Of a DNA stretch of 18,434 bases, positions 1-10,349 are shown piece by piece. This stretch comes from Conidiobolus incongruus B7586 (Eukaryota; Entomophthoromycota; Entomophthoromycetes; Entomophthorales; Conidiobolaceae), in contig JNEM01008883.1 in assembly GCA_000697335.1 (NCBI GenBank), forward strand, positions 1 through 18,434. The letters run 5' to 3'. The notes under the pieces are model-generated. The model did no database searches and was not told the origin of the DNA. It saw only the letters and a program-made list of their open reading frames with translations. Position 1 is the first letter of the stretch, and each line of letters opens with the position of its first letter. Made by a program: the position numbers and the translations under genes.

Positions 1-1196
1 AATATATATATATATAATAGTTTTTTTGATTAAAAAATTAACTTATAAAAATTAGCTATTTAATTTATTATACTTAAATTAAATAATAATCATCAAAAGT
101 TTTTTATTCTAATATCAATAAAGCTTAACTATAAACCCTTTAAAATTATTTAAAATTTATAAGTAGCTTTTGGTAATAAAATATTATCTAAATTAATAAT
201 TTATTACCAGGTAAATTATTTTAAAGTTAAAACAAAAATTATCTAAAACTTATCAGAATCAAAAAACTAACTTCAACTATTATTCTTTTAATTATTAATA
301 GAGTGAAAAAATATATTGAAAAGTATCTTTTTATTTCAGTTAAAAAACTATATAAGTATTTTAATATTAGTTCTATAAGTATTTTATATATATTAAAATT
401 TAAACTCAAATTAATAAATAAAAATATAAAATAGGTATTTTATAATTTAATTAAAGTTTAAAAAAAGCTAGAGTAGTTATTATTAAACAAAACTTACTAA
501 AATATTACTAGAAGCTTAAACTTTTACAGTGAATAATTATATTCAATGAATCTTAAATCTTTATATATAATCCTTTACCAAAACACAAATTAAGTTGTTA
601 GATTAAGTTAAATTAATCTTTTTTACAAATCCTTTTAAATAAACATTTTGTTAATAAGCAAATGTTAATTATTATAATAAATTATAATGATATATGTTAT
701 TTTTATTTAGTTCTTGAAGGAAAATCAATCAATAATAAACTTTATATTGCTTTTTTAAATAAAAGTATTTTTAATTAGTGTTCTTAATATAATTTGAGAA
801 AACTTATTATTTTACATGATATTTATAAAATATATAAATTTAAAGTTATAAAAAATTTCTAATTAAAAATAACTAGAAAAAACTACTATATCTAATATAC
901 TCTTTAGATTATAATTTATATAACTATAATTGCTTTAAGCAATTAAAAAATTAGCTTACAAGAAAGAAAATTTTTACAAGAAAATTTAATTGGTTTGTGA
1001 AATATCAAATTTCAATCTTTAATAAAAAACTATTTTTTAAATATTAAATCTCTGTTAAAAGTATAGCAAAAAGTTTTTAATAATAAAAGAAACTATTAAA
1101 TTTATATTATATATTTATTTTTATATATTATATATTAAAATATTTATTTATTTTAAATTATAAAAAATTCCTATTATTAAAAATACAGAGTAATAT
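1..1196 (+). mobile_element. Decayed Tc1/mariner-family DNA transposon, copy 1
   Basis: This is a relic of a DNA transposon about 1.19 kb long that matches 14203-15406 over its whole length in the same orientation. Around 245-433 one frame is open for about 60 codons and reads as a helix-turn-helix (YLFISVKKLYKYFNIS, then a stretch ending SIL YILKFKLKLINKNIK), the second DNA-binding half of Tc1/IS630-type transposases. Further on, an IFNES-like string (about 538-552) matches the first catalytic Asp region, and KLIILHDIYKIYKFK (about 800-845) matches the second (family pattern QDNAPxHxSK). The right end, AAAAAATTCCTATTATT near 1163-1180, is the approximate inverse of the left AATAG-T7-GATTAAAAAATTAAC (about 17-43), so degraded terminal inverted repeats are visible. 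The transposase has many stops and shifts and cannot be functional. The left boundary merges with an (AT)n tract at the window edge, so it is not resolved. Confidence 0.8.
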
Positions 1197-2127
1197 ATTT
1201 TATAAGCTATATATATTATTATTAATCCAAAAAACTATTAATAGATATATATTGATGAATTAATTATCTAAATGATTTCAAATATTATATTGAAAAATAA
1301 GAAATATTTTGAATATATATTCTTATATCATAAAAATATTAATATATATTGATATATATTTATTAATTATTCTTGTATTCAATATAAATAATAATATATT
1401 TGATTTAAAAAATTAACATATTGTCATACAATCAGATATAATATATGTAATTTAAATAAATACCATTGATAGTTCTCATTTAGAAAAGATAATAATTAAA
1501 GGATAGGATTATTACATTATAATATGAGGAGTTGAGTATCTTTATAATAATTTGGATAATAATATTCATTGTGTATAAGAATAATTCTAACTTTATATGG
1601 AATTTTAACAAAAAATAATTTCTAACTTTATGTAACACTTTAAAATAAAATTTATTACTATACTAAATATTAAAAATTGATTTTTCTTAACTTTGTAATA
1701 TATTCCATATAATTTCTACTACATACTTAATTATATTTCTCATTTTTACCTTGTACAAAGTAATGGAAACGCTAGAATAAATTATTAACCGATTCTCCCA
1801 TAATACTTTAAATATTTATGTTATGATAACATCTATCAAAAACATAATATTAGTTTATGAACTATATTCATTATATCTAAAATTATATATTTATCACTTA
1901 AATGATATCTAATTAAATTAATCTATAATCACTTATTTAATAACATTACCAACATCCTTAGTTAATCATTCCTTTATCTCTCACCATATAACATAACCAC
2001 AAACTCAATTGCTTCAATTTAACACTATATTGTAAATTATCTGATATTTTTGATATAATAATTACTTAGAAATAGTATCAATATATTAATTGAAAGTATT
2101 AAGCATTTTATTGGGTTGATAAAATTG

Positions 2128-2162
<35 letters not shown>

Positions 2163-2907
2163 ATCAATATTGATATCTGTGAAATTGATAATATATATCT
2201 ATTTATTAAAAATGAAAATTTTAAAATAATTCAAAATATTATATATTACCTAAAACTAAAATAAATTTAAAGTAATATTATAATCAATTGAAATTAGTCA
2301 TATTGTTTTGATTCTAGTTGAAACGATTAAAAAATTCAGAATATAACTATGACTAAAGGTTGTTCAAAAAATATTGAATTATGAAAGCAATTATCTCTCT
2401 TGTAATTTTTAACGAATATATTATGATAGAAATTGATTGAATGATTTGGATGAACCTGAAAAGTGAATAAATAAAATGACATATTTTATACTAATATCAA
2501 ATACTAATTATGGTTTTATAGCCATGCATAGATTTGTATTAGAATTAATTAGTTTGCACTATTAACCAATTACCTTAATTTTGTTAACACAATATTTTAT
2601 TTATTTACTTTGAAATATAAAATTGGTTAAATTATAAATTTGAAAATTGGTAAAAAAAATTGGTCAGGAGAATATTAATCATGGTTCAACTAATGCTGAT
2701 AATAAAATTATTTGGATAATAATGGAAATTTTCTATTAACTTAAATGTATACATTTTTATATATCTATATTTAATTAAAATAATGGTTTTTTAACAAAAT
2801 TAATTTCAATTTATTGGGTAAAATTGATGGAATTGACTTAAAAAACGAGAAATAATCAAAAAGGGATAATTATTGAAAATTAGCACTAATCCCTAATGAG
2901 TACTCAA
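1197..2907. other. AT-rich intergenic spacer
   Basis: I see no gene, tRNA or convincing relic here. The stretch is about 80% A+T or more. It contains an (AT)n tract at 2130-2159, and at about 1389-1419 a short string resembling the left end of the Tc1/mariner element. A mildly C-rich, G-poor part at about 1700-2010 carries no frame that reads like a protein on either strand. Confidence 0.6.
2130..2159. repeat. (AT)n microsatellite
   Basis: An uninterrupted AT dinucleotide run of about 30 bases in the spacer downstream of the cyclopropane synthase gene. Similar but shorter AT runs abut the left ends of both transposon copies (1-16 and about 14203-14224). Confidence 0.95.
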
Positions 2908-4379
2908 TTAAAGGGGAACGCCCTGACACACCATCTTATTTTTGGGTCTTGTTAAGACAATTTGAACTGTCCCCAAGAGATGCTCCCTGAAGCCAGTCTC
3001 ACAGTAGTTAAAGTAGTACTGCCAGCATCGCTTAAACACCTTGTTGTACTTGTGCGCGTTCACCTTGTTTATTAGTGGGTATGCGTTCGTGAAATTTTCA
3101 CACCACAGTCGCAACGCTTTGGCGTAGTGTGCCCCGATATTTTCCAAACTGTCTGTGATGAGCATGCCTTGCGACCCGGTGTGGATGCAATTGATCAGCA
3201 TGGTGATGGATGGGAGGTGACCACCTGGGAAGATGTATTTTTGGATGAAGTCCACTTGGTTGGAGTATCGATCGTATCGATTCTCATGGATTGTGATAGC
3301 TTGGAGTACCATGAGGCCACCATCTTCCTTTAGAAGATTATGACAAATTTCAAAGTACGTGGCCAAATACTCCTTCCCAACAGCTTCGATCATTTCGATG
3401 CTTACGATCTTGTCGAACTTGTAGTCTACCTGAAGTTTACGATAATCGCAAAGAAGAACTTTGATTTTATTGGATAGCCCAGCTTCAGCGATGCGACGAT
3501 CTGCGAGAGCCTTCTGCTCAGTACTCAGAGTGAGTGTTGTGACGCGACACCCTGTTAACTTCACGGCCTCTATAGCAAATGATCCCCAGCCACTCCCAAT
3601 TTCCAGAACGTGGTCACTCTCAACAATCTTGGCCTTCTTTATGACATTATGCAACTTTCTCAATTGAGCTTTGTGCAAATCATCCTCAGGATCAGTAGCA
3701 TCCCAAATAGGACACGAATAGGTCATAGATGGGTCCAAAAACAGGGAAAACATATCATTGCCCAAATCGTAATGTGCACTGATATTATTAATGGAATTAG
3801 TAATAGAGTTAGCAAACTTTGTATTAATTAAATAGTTAAGACCCATCATCACCCTACGAGTTATGGTTTTGGAGCCTTCGATGAATTTTCTGTTCTGGTT
3901 CAGGAGTTGGAGAAATTCGGTGCGGTTGGATACTTCGCATTCAGAATTCATGTAGGATTCGGCAAATCCCTAACCATTGGGTGTTAATACCTAATATTTG
4001 AATTGACAGTTTGATTGACTTACCAGATCGGAATATATAGCAACTCTAAGCCAAAACTGATCTTTCAAAATTGTTAATGTGACATCGTATCCAGTATTGG
4101 GATTGCCATACACTTTGCTATCGCTATTGGAAAATACAACACGGAGCGTGCCTATCTGTAGCTTTTCGAACATGCCGCAAATTCCATCACGTACTAAAAA
4201 CTGATAATGAATAGTGTAATTAATTGACCAATATCCTGATAAATATTACCTATACCGACCACAGGGGTCCATGTACGATCGATAGCTAGATAGTGAATAC
4301 CTCTACTTAAGAAATTAGCACTCGCTCCAATGAGTGTAGATTCAGACTTTGAATTCAGATGATTTAATTGTGATTCCAT
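2908..4379 (-). CDS. cfa: Cyclopropane-fatty-acyl-phospholipid synthase (SAM-dependent), three exons
   Basis: The enzyme transfers a methylene group from S-adenosylmethionine to a cis double bond of an acyl chain in membrane phospholipid. On the minus strand I join 4379-4250, 4193-4024 and 3969-2908, giving 453 aa; the introns are 56 and 54 nt. The second junction restores the conserved DLGFAESYM. Residues 44-106 form the N-terminal domain (KLQIGTLRVV, then FWLRVAIYSDLGFAESYM) and the rest the methyltransferase: HYDLGNDMFS 166-175, TYSC 183-186, SAM loop VLEIGSGWG 221-229, LTLSTEQ 246-252, SIEMIEAVG 290-298, YIFPGG 345-350 and GAHYAKALRLW 379-389. Cys186 and Glu295 align with the bicarbonate-site residues of the bacterial enzyme; the bacterial His appears as Gln323, which I believe is common in eukaryotic members. 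The start is the first ATG before the conserved block; no signal peptide or membrane segment is seen. For exon 1 a 5' splice site 6 nt upstream would also keep frame. Fungal sphingolipid C9-methyltransferases are relatives but carry membrane helices, absent here. Confidence 0.93.
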
Positions 4380-7300
4380 TCCTACTAAATAATGTATTAT
4401 CAAATTTCAATTATAACTGAAATGTTATTTATATTTTAAGGATTATTTTTAATAATATAGATAATTAAAGGATTTAGGGGATATTTATATTAAGATTGAT
4501 ATTATCATCAGCATCATCATTATTGTGACTATCAATTTAATATTAATAAATCGGTCAATTATTTGGAACCATTGAGATTAGGTTTTTATTTGTAGTCCCC
4601 TGATTTTTGGTATTGTTATTCAATGGTTTCAATTTTACTTAAATTGGCAATTTTTAATATGGATTTAGTGGTTATTGAAATAGTAACATTGGGAATTTTA
4701 ATAAATAAGAATGGGTTTCGATTTAATTTTTGATGATATTATAGTGATAATATCCAGATGTTTATTAATATTGTTTATTGCTCCTAATTATTATTGATTG
4801 AATTGAATAAGTAGATTAATGTTTGTAAAATCCATATATTCCTTATTTTTGATAATAATAATAATAAAACTTATTAAATATTCTCAAGTTCCCATGATCT
4901 TCTTTACTTGAATCGATCATCAGTAATCTACGATTTATATGTTTCTAGAAAATTGAATTTCATAATTAGAATATCCAATATATTATATTTGATCCAAATT
5001 TTCATCTAAAGAATTTGTTTCAAAAAAGTTATGGATATATCCAATGCATTTTAGAGTCCACTCAATGAATCGATCATTTAATACAGTAATTTTATATGAT
5101 CTAAAATATTTTTTGGATATTGATCTATAGCTGATAAATTAATTTTAATGATTGAATTATATAGTTGAATTAGCTGGTAAAATTTAGTGAATTTTTAAAT
5201 AAAATATCTGATATAAATCGTTAAATTATTACTAAATTTTTGATGTCAATATATTTTTAATGATCGTATTTTTTTATCACATTTAACTGGATCGGATTTG
5301 TTCAAAAACCTTTTGAATATTAGCTCGATATATCCATAATACTACTTAATCAAACTATTAATATCCACCAATTGAATCAATTGTTAAATTCAAAATGAAA
5401 ATTTAAAACGAATATAATCTAATTTTGACGAAATTAAATTAATAATGAAAGATATATTAAAATTGATAAATATATGAAAATCAACTTTAATCAAATTATT
5501 TATAGTCAGGAAATTTCATTGTAAACAATTCACTGTTTAATTCACTCTGTTCAAAAAGTGTTGAGTAATTTATTTGACTATTTTAAAGTATTTTCTGGCA
5601 AGTGAATTTGATATGATCTTTAATAAGTTAGTATAAGAGTTAAGTAAAGCAATTAAATATTTAGTTCATGTTTTCATAATATATTTTTTATTATAATAAT
5701 TAATTTAATAAAGCTATTTTTAATACCCAATATCGATGATTTAGTAAAATTTTGATGAATTTAAGAATATATTATATAATTGAAATGTTTTTAGAGATGG
5801 GCAAAAATTTTGACTTTATGTGAGTATTTCAAAAACAGAACTAAATAAAATCCAGTGAATTTATATTACTATGATTTGAAAAATGAAATCCAAAATAAAT
5901 TGTCTATTACAATAACAGCTTTAATAAGGATTTTAATTAAATTTTGATTGGTTTAATTATATCCGCTTATTATTTTACTAATCATTCTTTTAGCATATAA
6001 TATTAGAATAATAGATAGTTTCATCAATTATCTATTTCATTATTATTTTATAAAATATTTCAATTATATTAAGTATAGAGTTAAAATTTTAAAAACTTTT
6101 GAATTAGAAATCAATCAAAACATTTGAGAATTTATACGGATAAAATATTATTAGTTAAATTATATAATAATTATTGGAATATGAAATGAGCATTAGTGAG
6201 CTAATATTGGATAAAAATACGAATGTTTGGCTTCAGTAAATGGTGTATATTTGAATCTTATATATAATTACGATTATAATAGAAGTAAAATTGAATTTAA
6301 TTAGTGCGCTAATTTCTGAAATGTTTTCCATATTTAACAATTTATACTTAGAAATAATATTGACCAAGTTATGAAATTTAATGAAATATTGTAAAACAAT
6401 TATTATCAAATTATGTTAATAAGTTATTGATGTAATTTTTATCAAAATTTCAGCTTTTTAATATATCAAAAAATATGATGAAATAAAAAATATCAAATTT
6501 TATCTTGATAACATTAGAACGTTTATATATAATTATTTGTATGCGGAAGTATAGTAGATATTCAATAATACAAAACTAATTAAATTGTTTTGATTATACA
6601 ATTGTTTATTCAAAGAAAATTGACTGATGATGATCATATATCCAGAATATAAAGCTTTAAAAGATTAAATATATTTAATAATATTGTTTGATTAATCACA
6701 AATTTTGTATATTTGGCAAATATAAATTTTGAAATTTTATTAATCAAATTATATCATTACTATATGCATTTGCATCATTTTATTATTGATGTTTTCAAAT
6801 TTATTCTTATACGTTGATAATGTATCAAATATGTAAAATGATCGAATATATCAAATTATTATTCGAAATTACTGACATTATAATAGATTGATCAAAACCC
6901 AATATAGATGATAATTATGAATGGTTTATATATAAAATAAATTCAAATTATTAAGTTATAATAACTGTATTATTCATATTATAGAGGTATCAATATTATT
7001 AATTTATTGCTAGAGATCAAATGTTTTCAAAGCAAAATATCATAATTGAAACCTATAAATTCAAATTTAAATAATTATACATATTTTATAGTATACTAAA
7101 TACATAAATTCATTCAATTGTTCAACATTATTATAGCTTAAATTTTATTTAAATACTATTTCAAAATTATAATTAATAAATTTAATATCAAGATATTTAA
7201 CTCAATATTATACTTGTATTGAATAATTTAAAATTTGAGATTAGGATTGTTAAAAATGAAATATATTCTAAAAGAGAGAAATTGAATATAATTCAGTTAT

Positions 7301-7958
7301 TTAAAATTTGTAATCAAAATAAATGAATTATTGGTAATATCGTTTGAAATTAAATAGAAATCAATTTATTTTATTGTTGATATATGCAAATATTAAAACC
7401 AAAAATTCTTAAATCATAGGAGTGATTTTTTAACAAATTGCAATTTAATGTTCTTTAACAAATTCAATTGGTTTTTAAAATATTTTAAATTAATTCAATT
7501 TGCTTATGATATAATCTGTATTTAAATATTTTTATTTGTAACTTTAAACAATGTGAATTAAATTGTGTATTCATAGAAAGTAGGTAAATAAAAAATATTC
7601 ATAATGTAAGTATAATAAAAAACTTTGAATATTGAATTAAGTTATTAAAATGAGTGTTCCAATTGAAAACAATTAGATCAAATTGTTGTCTTGGTTTTAA
7701 ATATATATTATATAGTATACATATTACTTAATTGCTTCAATATCATAACATAGTTAATTAAATGATAAAACTAAACAGATTGGAATCTACTTTGGTCAAA
7801 CTTGATATAATAGAATTAATCTAATTTTAAAATTAAGAAATTAAAATAAAAAATAATATCATTAAAAATATAATGTATAACAATATGGTTGATATTACAG
7901 CTTTTAGCATTATTAATGTTAAATCATTTAACATTGACTATACCATATAAAATTATTA
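4380..7958. other. 3.6 kb AT-rich gene desert
   Basis: The longest gene-free stretch of the window. It is about 80-85% A+T by eye, without long homopolymers. I found no frame with protein-like composition, no transposon similarity, no tRNA B-box-like string and no ordered repeat. The part next to 4380 must hold the promoter of the minus-strand cyclopropane synthase gene, but only generic TATA-like A+T strings are visible there. Confidence 0.55.
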
Positions 7959-8642
7959 TTAAAATCCTAAACTTTTCAAAAACCCTTCACTGCACCTAGT
8001 AACTTGTTGAAAATTCGTATCAAAACCTGATATCCCTCCATAGTAGGGGTCTTTAATGATTCTTTGGTTTTCACTATCGTAATCACCAAACAATTGTACT
8101 AAAAAATTGTTTAATATAATATTTGATAGTTATTGAGTTAGGTTACCTTTTGCTTTGGAACCTTTGGGTTGCATATAAGTCAAGTCTTGGAGATTAGACT
8201 CGTCCATACATAAGATATAATCGAAATTTGAAAAGTCGGACTTGGTTACCTAAACATATTGTTAATATTATAAAACTCTATTAACTTGTTGGAATTACTT
8301 GTCTGGCTCTGTGTTTAATAGGGACACCATTTTTCTTACAAGTTTGAACTGATCTAGAATCTGGTGTATCACCAACCTAAAGTATTTATTAGTAATGCAA
8401 ATATAATTACCCTGAAAAGTTTTAATTACGTGATATCCCGCAGTTCCAGCACTGTCAATAATGAATTGGTCCCCAATTCCTCTCTGATTTACGGTATGTT
8501 GAAAAACAGCTTCAGCCATTGGTGATCTACAGATATTACCTTTATCAAATGTTAAATATTGTAAAATATTGGAAAATATTAAATAAGTTATATGATTACC
8601 TAAACATACGAATAATACTTTATACTGTGATTGATTACTCAT
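7959..8642 (-). CDS. LTP1: Low-molecular-weight protein tyrosine phosphatase, five exons
   Basis: A cytosolic phosphatase that removes phosphate from phosphotyrosine through a cysteinyl-phosphate intermediate. On the minus strand I join 8642-8600, 8539-8430, 8376-8299, 8249-8147 and 8098-7959, giving 157 aa, the usual family length. The signature loop is intact: VCLGNICRSP with nucleophile Cys13, Arg19 and Ser20. DPYYG at 128-132 carries the general acid Asp128 and the paired tyrosines. DSAGT and the D-T-P-D-S-R stretch are also family-typical, and the protein ends FLKSLGF then TAA. Introns are 60, 53, 49 and 48 nt; all begin GTAA and end AG, and intron 2 contains TACTAAT. Intron 1 interrupts the catalytic loop between the Cys and the Arg. 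The ATG at 8642 is placed as in homologues. Diverges from the gene at 9204 with 561 bp between starts. The symbol is that of the yeast orthologue. Confidence 0.95.
8540..8599 (-). other. In-frame, stop-free intron inside the phosphatase catalytic loop
   Basis: This 60-nt GTAATC...AAAG intron splits the P-loop codons (CLG, then NICRS). It is a multiple of three and has no stop in the reading frame, so an unspliced message would encode the full protein with 20 extra residues inserted between Cys13 and Arg19. Its 3' end (GATAAAG) is less pyrimidine-rich than those of the other introns of the gene. Confidence 0.8.
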
Positions 8643-9203
8643 TTTATATAGGTGATCAATAATATTTTTATTATTTTAAAATAATAATGTTTAAAAAAAA
8701 TTAATTGATTTCTCTTTTTTAATTCGAATCAAAATTTAAATTAATTTTTGGGATGACGCAATTTAATTCGTTAATAATTAAATTTGAAAAAGTCAAAGAA
8801 AAAATATATTCATAAAATAATAAAATAATTTATATTATATAATGATTTTATAATGTTAATCTATTAAATAATGTTTATGCTATCTAATATGAACAAATTA
8901 TTTTTACATTACTAATAAAATTAAAAAAGGTTAAATTAATTACTATATTTTACATTGAATCAATGAAAAATAATGTTTTAACCAGTCCCACAAATAATTA
9001 ATTACATTACATCAATTGAATGGAATTGATAGTTTGTTGATTACAAAAATTAATCTTTTGAAATTTCACTCATCACTATAAAAGCTTTTTATCATAATTA
9101 TTAAATTCTTTAATAATATTATAACATATTACTAACTTTTTTATTCAATATCAATTATTATTTTTGTCAGTATAAAAATTCAAATTTGAGATATTAACTC
9201 AAA
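8643..9203. promoter_or_regulatory. Divergent intergenic region between the phosphatase and the HTH protein gene
   Basis: These 561 bp lie between two start codons that point away from each other, so both promoters must be here. TATAAAAG at 9077-9084 and TATAAAA at about 9171 are TATA-like for the plus-strand gene, but in DNA this AT-rich they may be chance. The plus-strand start has a good context (CAAAATGG, A at -3). No clear symmetrical operator-like site was found. Confidence 0.4.
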
Positions 9204-10349
9204 ATGGAGAAATCTGCCGAAACCATTGTGGAAAATCCTAGTAACACATCACTCGATAAAATTTTAGAAGGGTCAATGGACACTTTCACCCAGCAAGCTG
9301 TCACCGCAACTCAAAATAATACCAATGACAAAGATGAGAATGCCACACCTAAGAAACGTGGCAGAAAACCGGGTAGTAAAAACACAGTCAGAATGGTCAC
9401 TCCGACTTCGAAAAAGGATGTGGAGAAGGAGAGTGCTGGTAAGGATAAGGGAGAGAAAGGGAGCAAGAAAGCTAGCGATAAGAATAAGGACAAGGCTACA
9501 GATAATTCAACTGGGAAGAAGGCAAGTAAAAAAGCCACAAAAAATGGAGAGTCTGAATTGAAATTAAATACAACAACGAGTGAACCTACTGGCGAAACAG
9601 GTACGAAACGACCTTCAGAAGACAGAGAGAATGTCAGCGATAATGACAAAAACGAACAAACCGAACAAGGTGGAGAAAGTGGTGGCAATAGCGGCGAACC
9701 CGCGAAAAAAGTGGTTAGCAAACTGTACCTCCGACAAATCATTCTGTTCCAGTACGATTTGGGCTTAAAGCCAATGAAAGCTGCGCGCAAAATTAACGAA
9801 ACTTACGGCAGCGATACCATCAATCCAAGCACCGTATCGAGATGGTTCCAGCGATTCAAGACTGGCGATAGGAGCTTGTCCGACAATAATACTAATAAGG
9901 GCAGACCCAGAAAGATCCCAAAGACTGACCACCAGCAGAATGGTGGGGATGCTCTTAATGGTGAGAATCAGTCTAACAAGAATGGCGCCCACGCTAACAA
10001 CAATGATGGCGATGGAATCAATAATGCCGGGAGTACTAATGAAACTTCTAAGCAAAACGGTGTTCAAGATATACAAAGATCGCCAGATAACAACAATGAG
10101 ATCAATAATGCTGAAAATGTTAATAAAACTTTTAATCAAAACGGTGCTCAAGATATACAAAGACTAGCAGATGATAATAACAGCAATGAGCCCAATACAA
10201 CTCCCAATGTACCCCAACCTCAAGCACCCAATACATCTAATGACGGCCAAGCAGCTAATCACTCTTCAAATGAAGACTCCACCACCAAAGAATCCAATCC
10301 AGCGGAGAACGAATCCGCACCAATTAATAAAGAGGAGGCACGATTATAA
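9204..10349 (+). CDS. AT-hook protein with a lone Mos1/SETMAR-type HTH (HTH_48), probably a domesticated mariner DNA-binding domain
   Basis: A single-exon 381-aa, probably nuclear, DNA-binding protein; no named orthologue is recognised. Residues 1-49 are Ser/Thr/Asn-rich. KKRGRKPGSKN at 50-60 is an AT-hook of the RGRKPG kind and may also serve as a nuclear localisation signal. Residues 66-165 are a charged Lys/Glu/Ser tract. Residues 172-227 read as the Mos1 transposase HTH (PF17906-like): LRQIILFQYDLGLKPMKAAR, then RWFQRFKTGD at 213-222, nearly identical to the WFQRFKSGD of Mos1. GRPRK at 233-237 sits where mariner transposases have their GRP linker and is a second potential AT-hook. Residues 240-381 are Asn/Gln/Asp-rich and contain a 28-aa tandem duplication. 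There is no second HTH and no DDE/D nuclease, and no catalytic-domain remnant follows: the frame ends TAA at 10349, with AATAAA at 10489. Base composition resembles neighbouring host genes. It could be a transcriptional or chromatin regulator; the function is unknown. Confidence 0.85.
   Translation: MEKSAETIVENPSNTSLDKILEGSMDTFTQQAVTATQNNTNDKDENATPKKRGRKPGSKNTVRMVTPTSKKDVEKESAGKDKGEKGSKKASDKNKDKATDNSTGKKASKKATKNGESELKLNTTTSEPTGETGTKRPSEDRENVSDNDKNEQTEQGGESGGNSGEPAKKVVSKLYLRQIILFQYDLGLKPMKAARKINETYGSDTINPSTVSRWFQRFKTGDRSLSDNNTNKGRPRKIPKTDHQQNGGDALNGENQSNKNGAHANNNDGDGINNAGSTNETSKQNGVQDIQRSPDNNNEINNAENVNKTFNQNGAQDIQRLADDNNSNEPNTTPNVPQPQAPNTSNDGQAANHSSNEDSTTKESNPAENESAPINKEEARL
10017..10184 (+). 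repeat. 84-bp in-frame tandem duplication in the tail of the HTH protein
   Basis: Two adjacent 84-bp units (10017-10100 and 10101-10184) encode residues 272-299 and 300-327. Both begin INNA, contain QNG[VA]QDIQR and end in an Asp/Asn-rich stretch. The region around the QDIQR codons is most conserved and the rest has drifted, so the duplication is not recent. Confidence 0.88.

Noticed and set aside
3127-3831. Plus-strand open frames inside the cyclopropane synthase gene
   Set aside because: Antisense shadows of a conserved enzyme; no plausible splice sites or domains.
4380-7958. Possible tRNA, ncRNA or hidden gene in the desert
   Set aside because: I searched by eye for B-box-like GGTTCRANYCC, GC-rich stems and protein-like frames on both strands and found none. 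Absence is not proven.
9311-10160. Long open frames on the minus strand and in other plus frames within the HTH protein gene
   Set aside because: They mirror Lys/Ser/Asn-rich low-complexity codons (AAG/AAA read in reverse as Leu/Phe). None has a recognisable domain.
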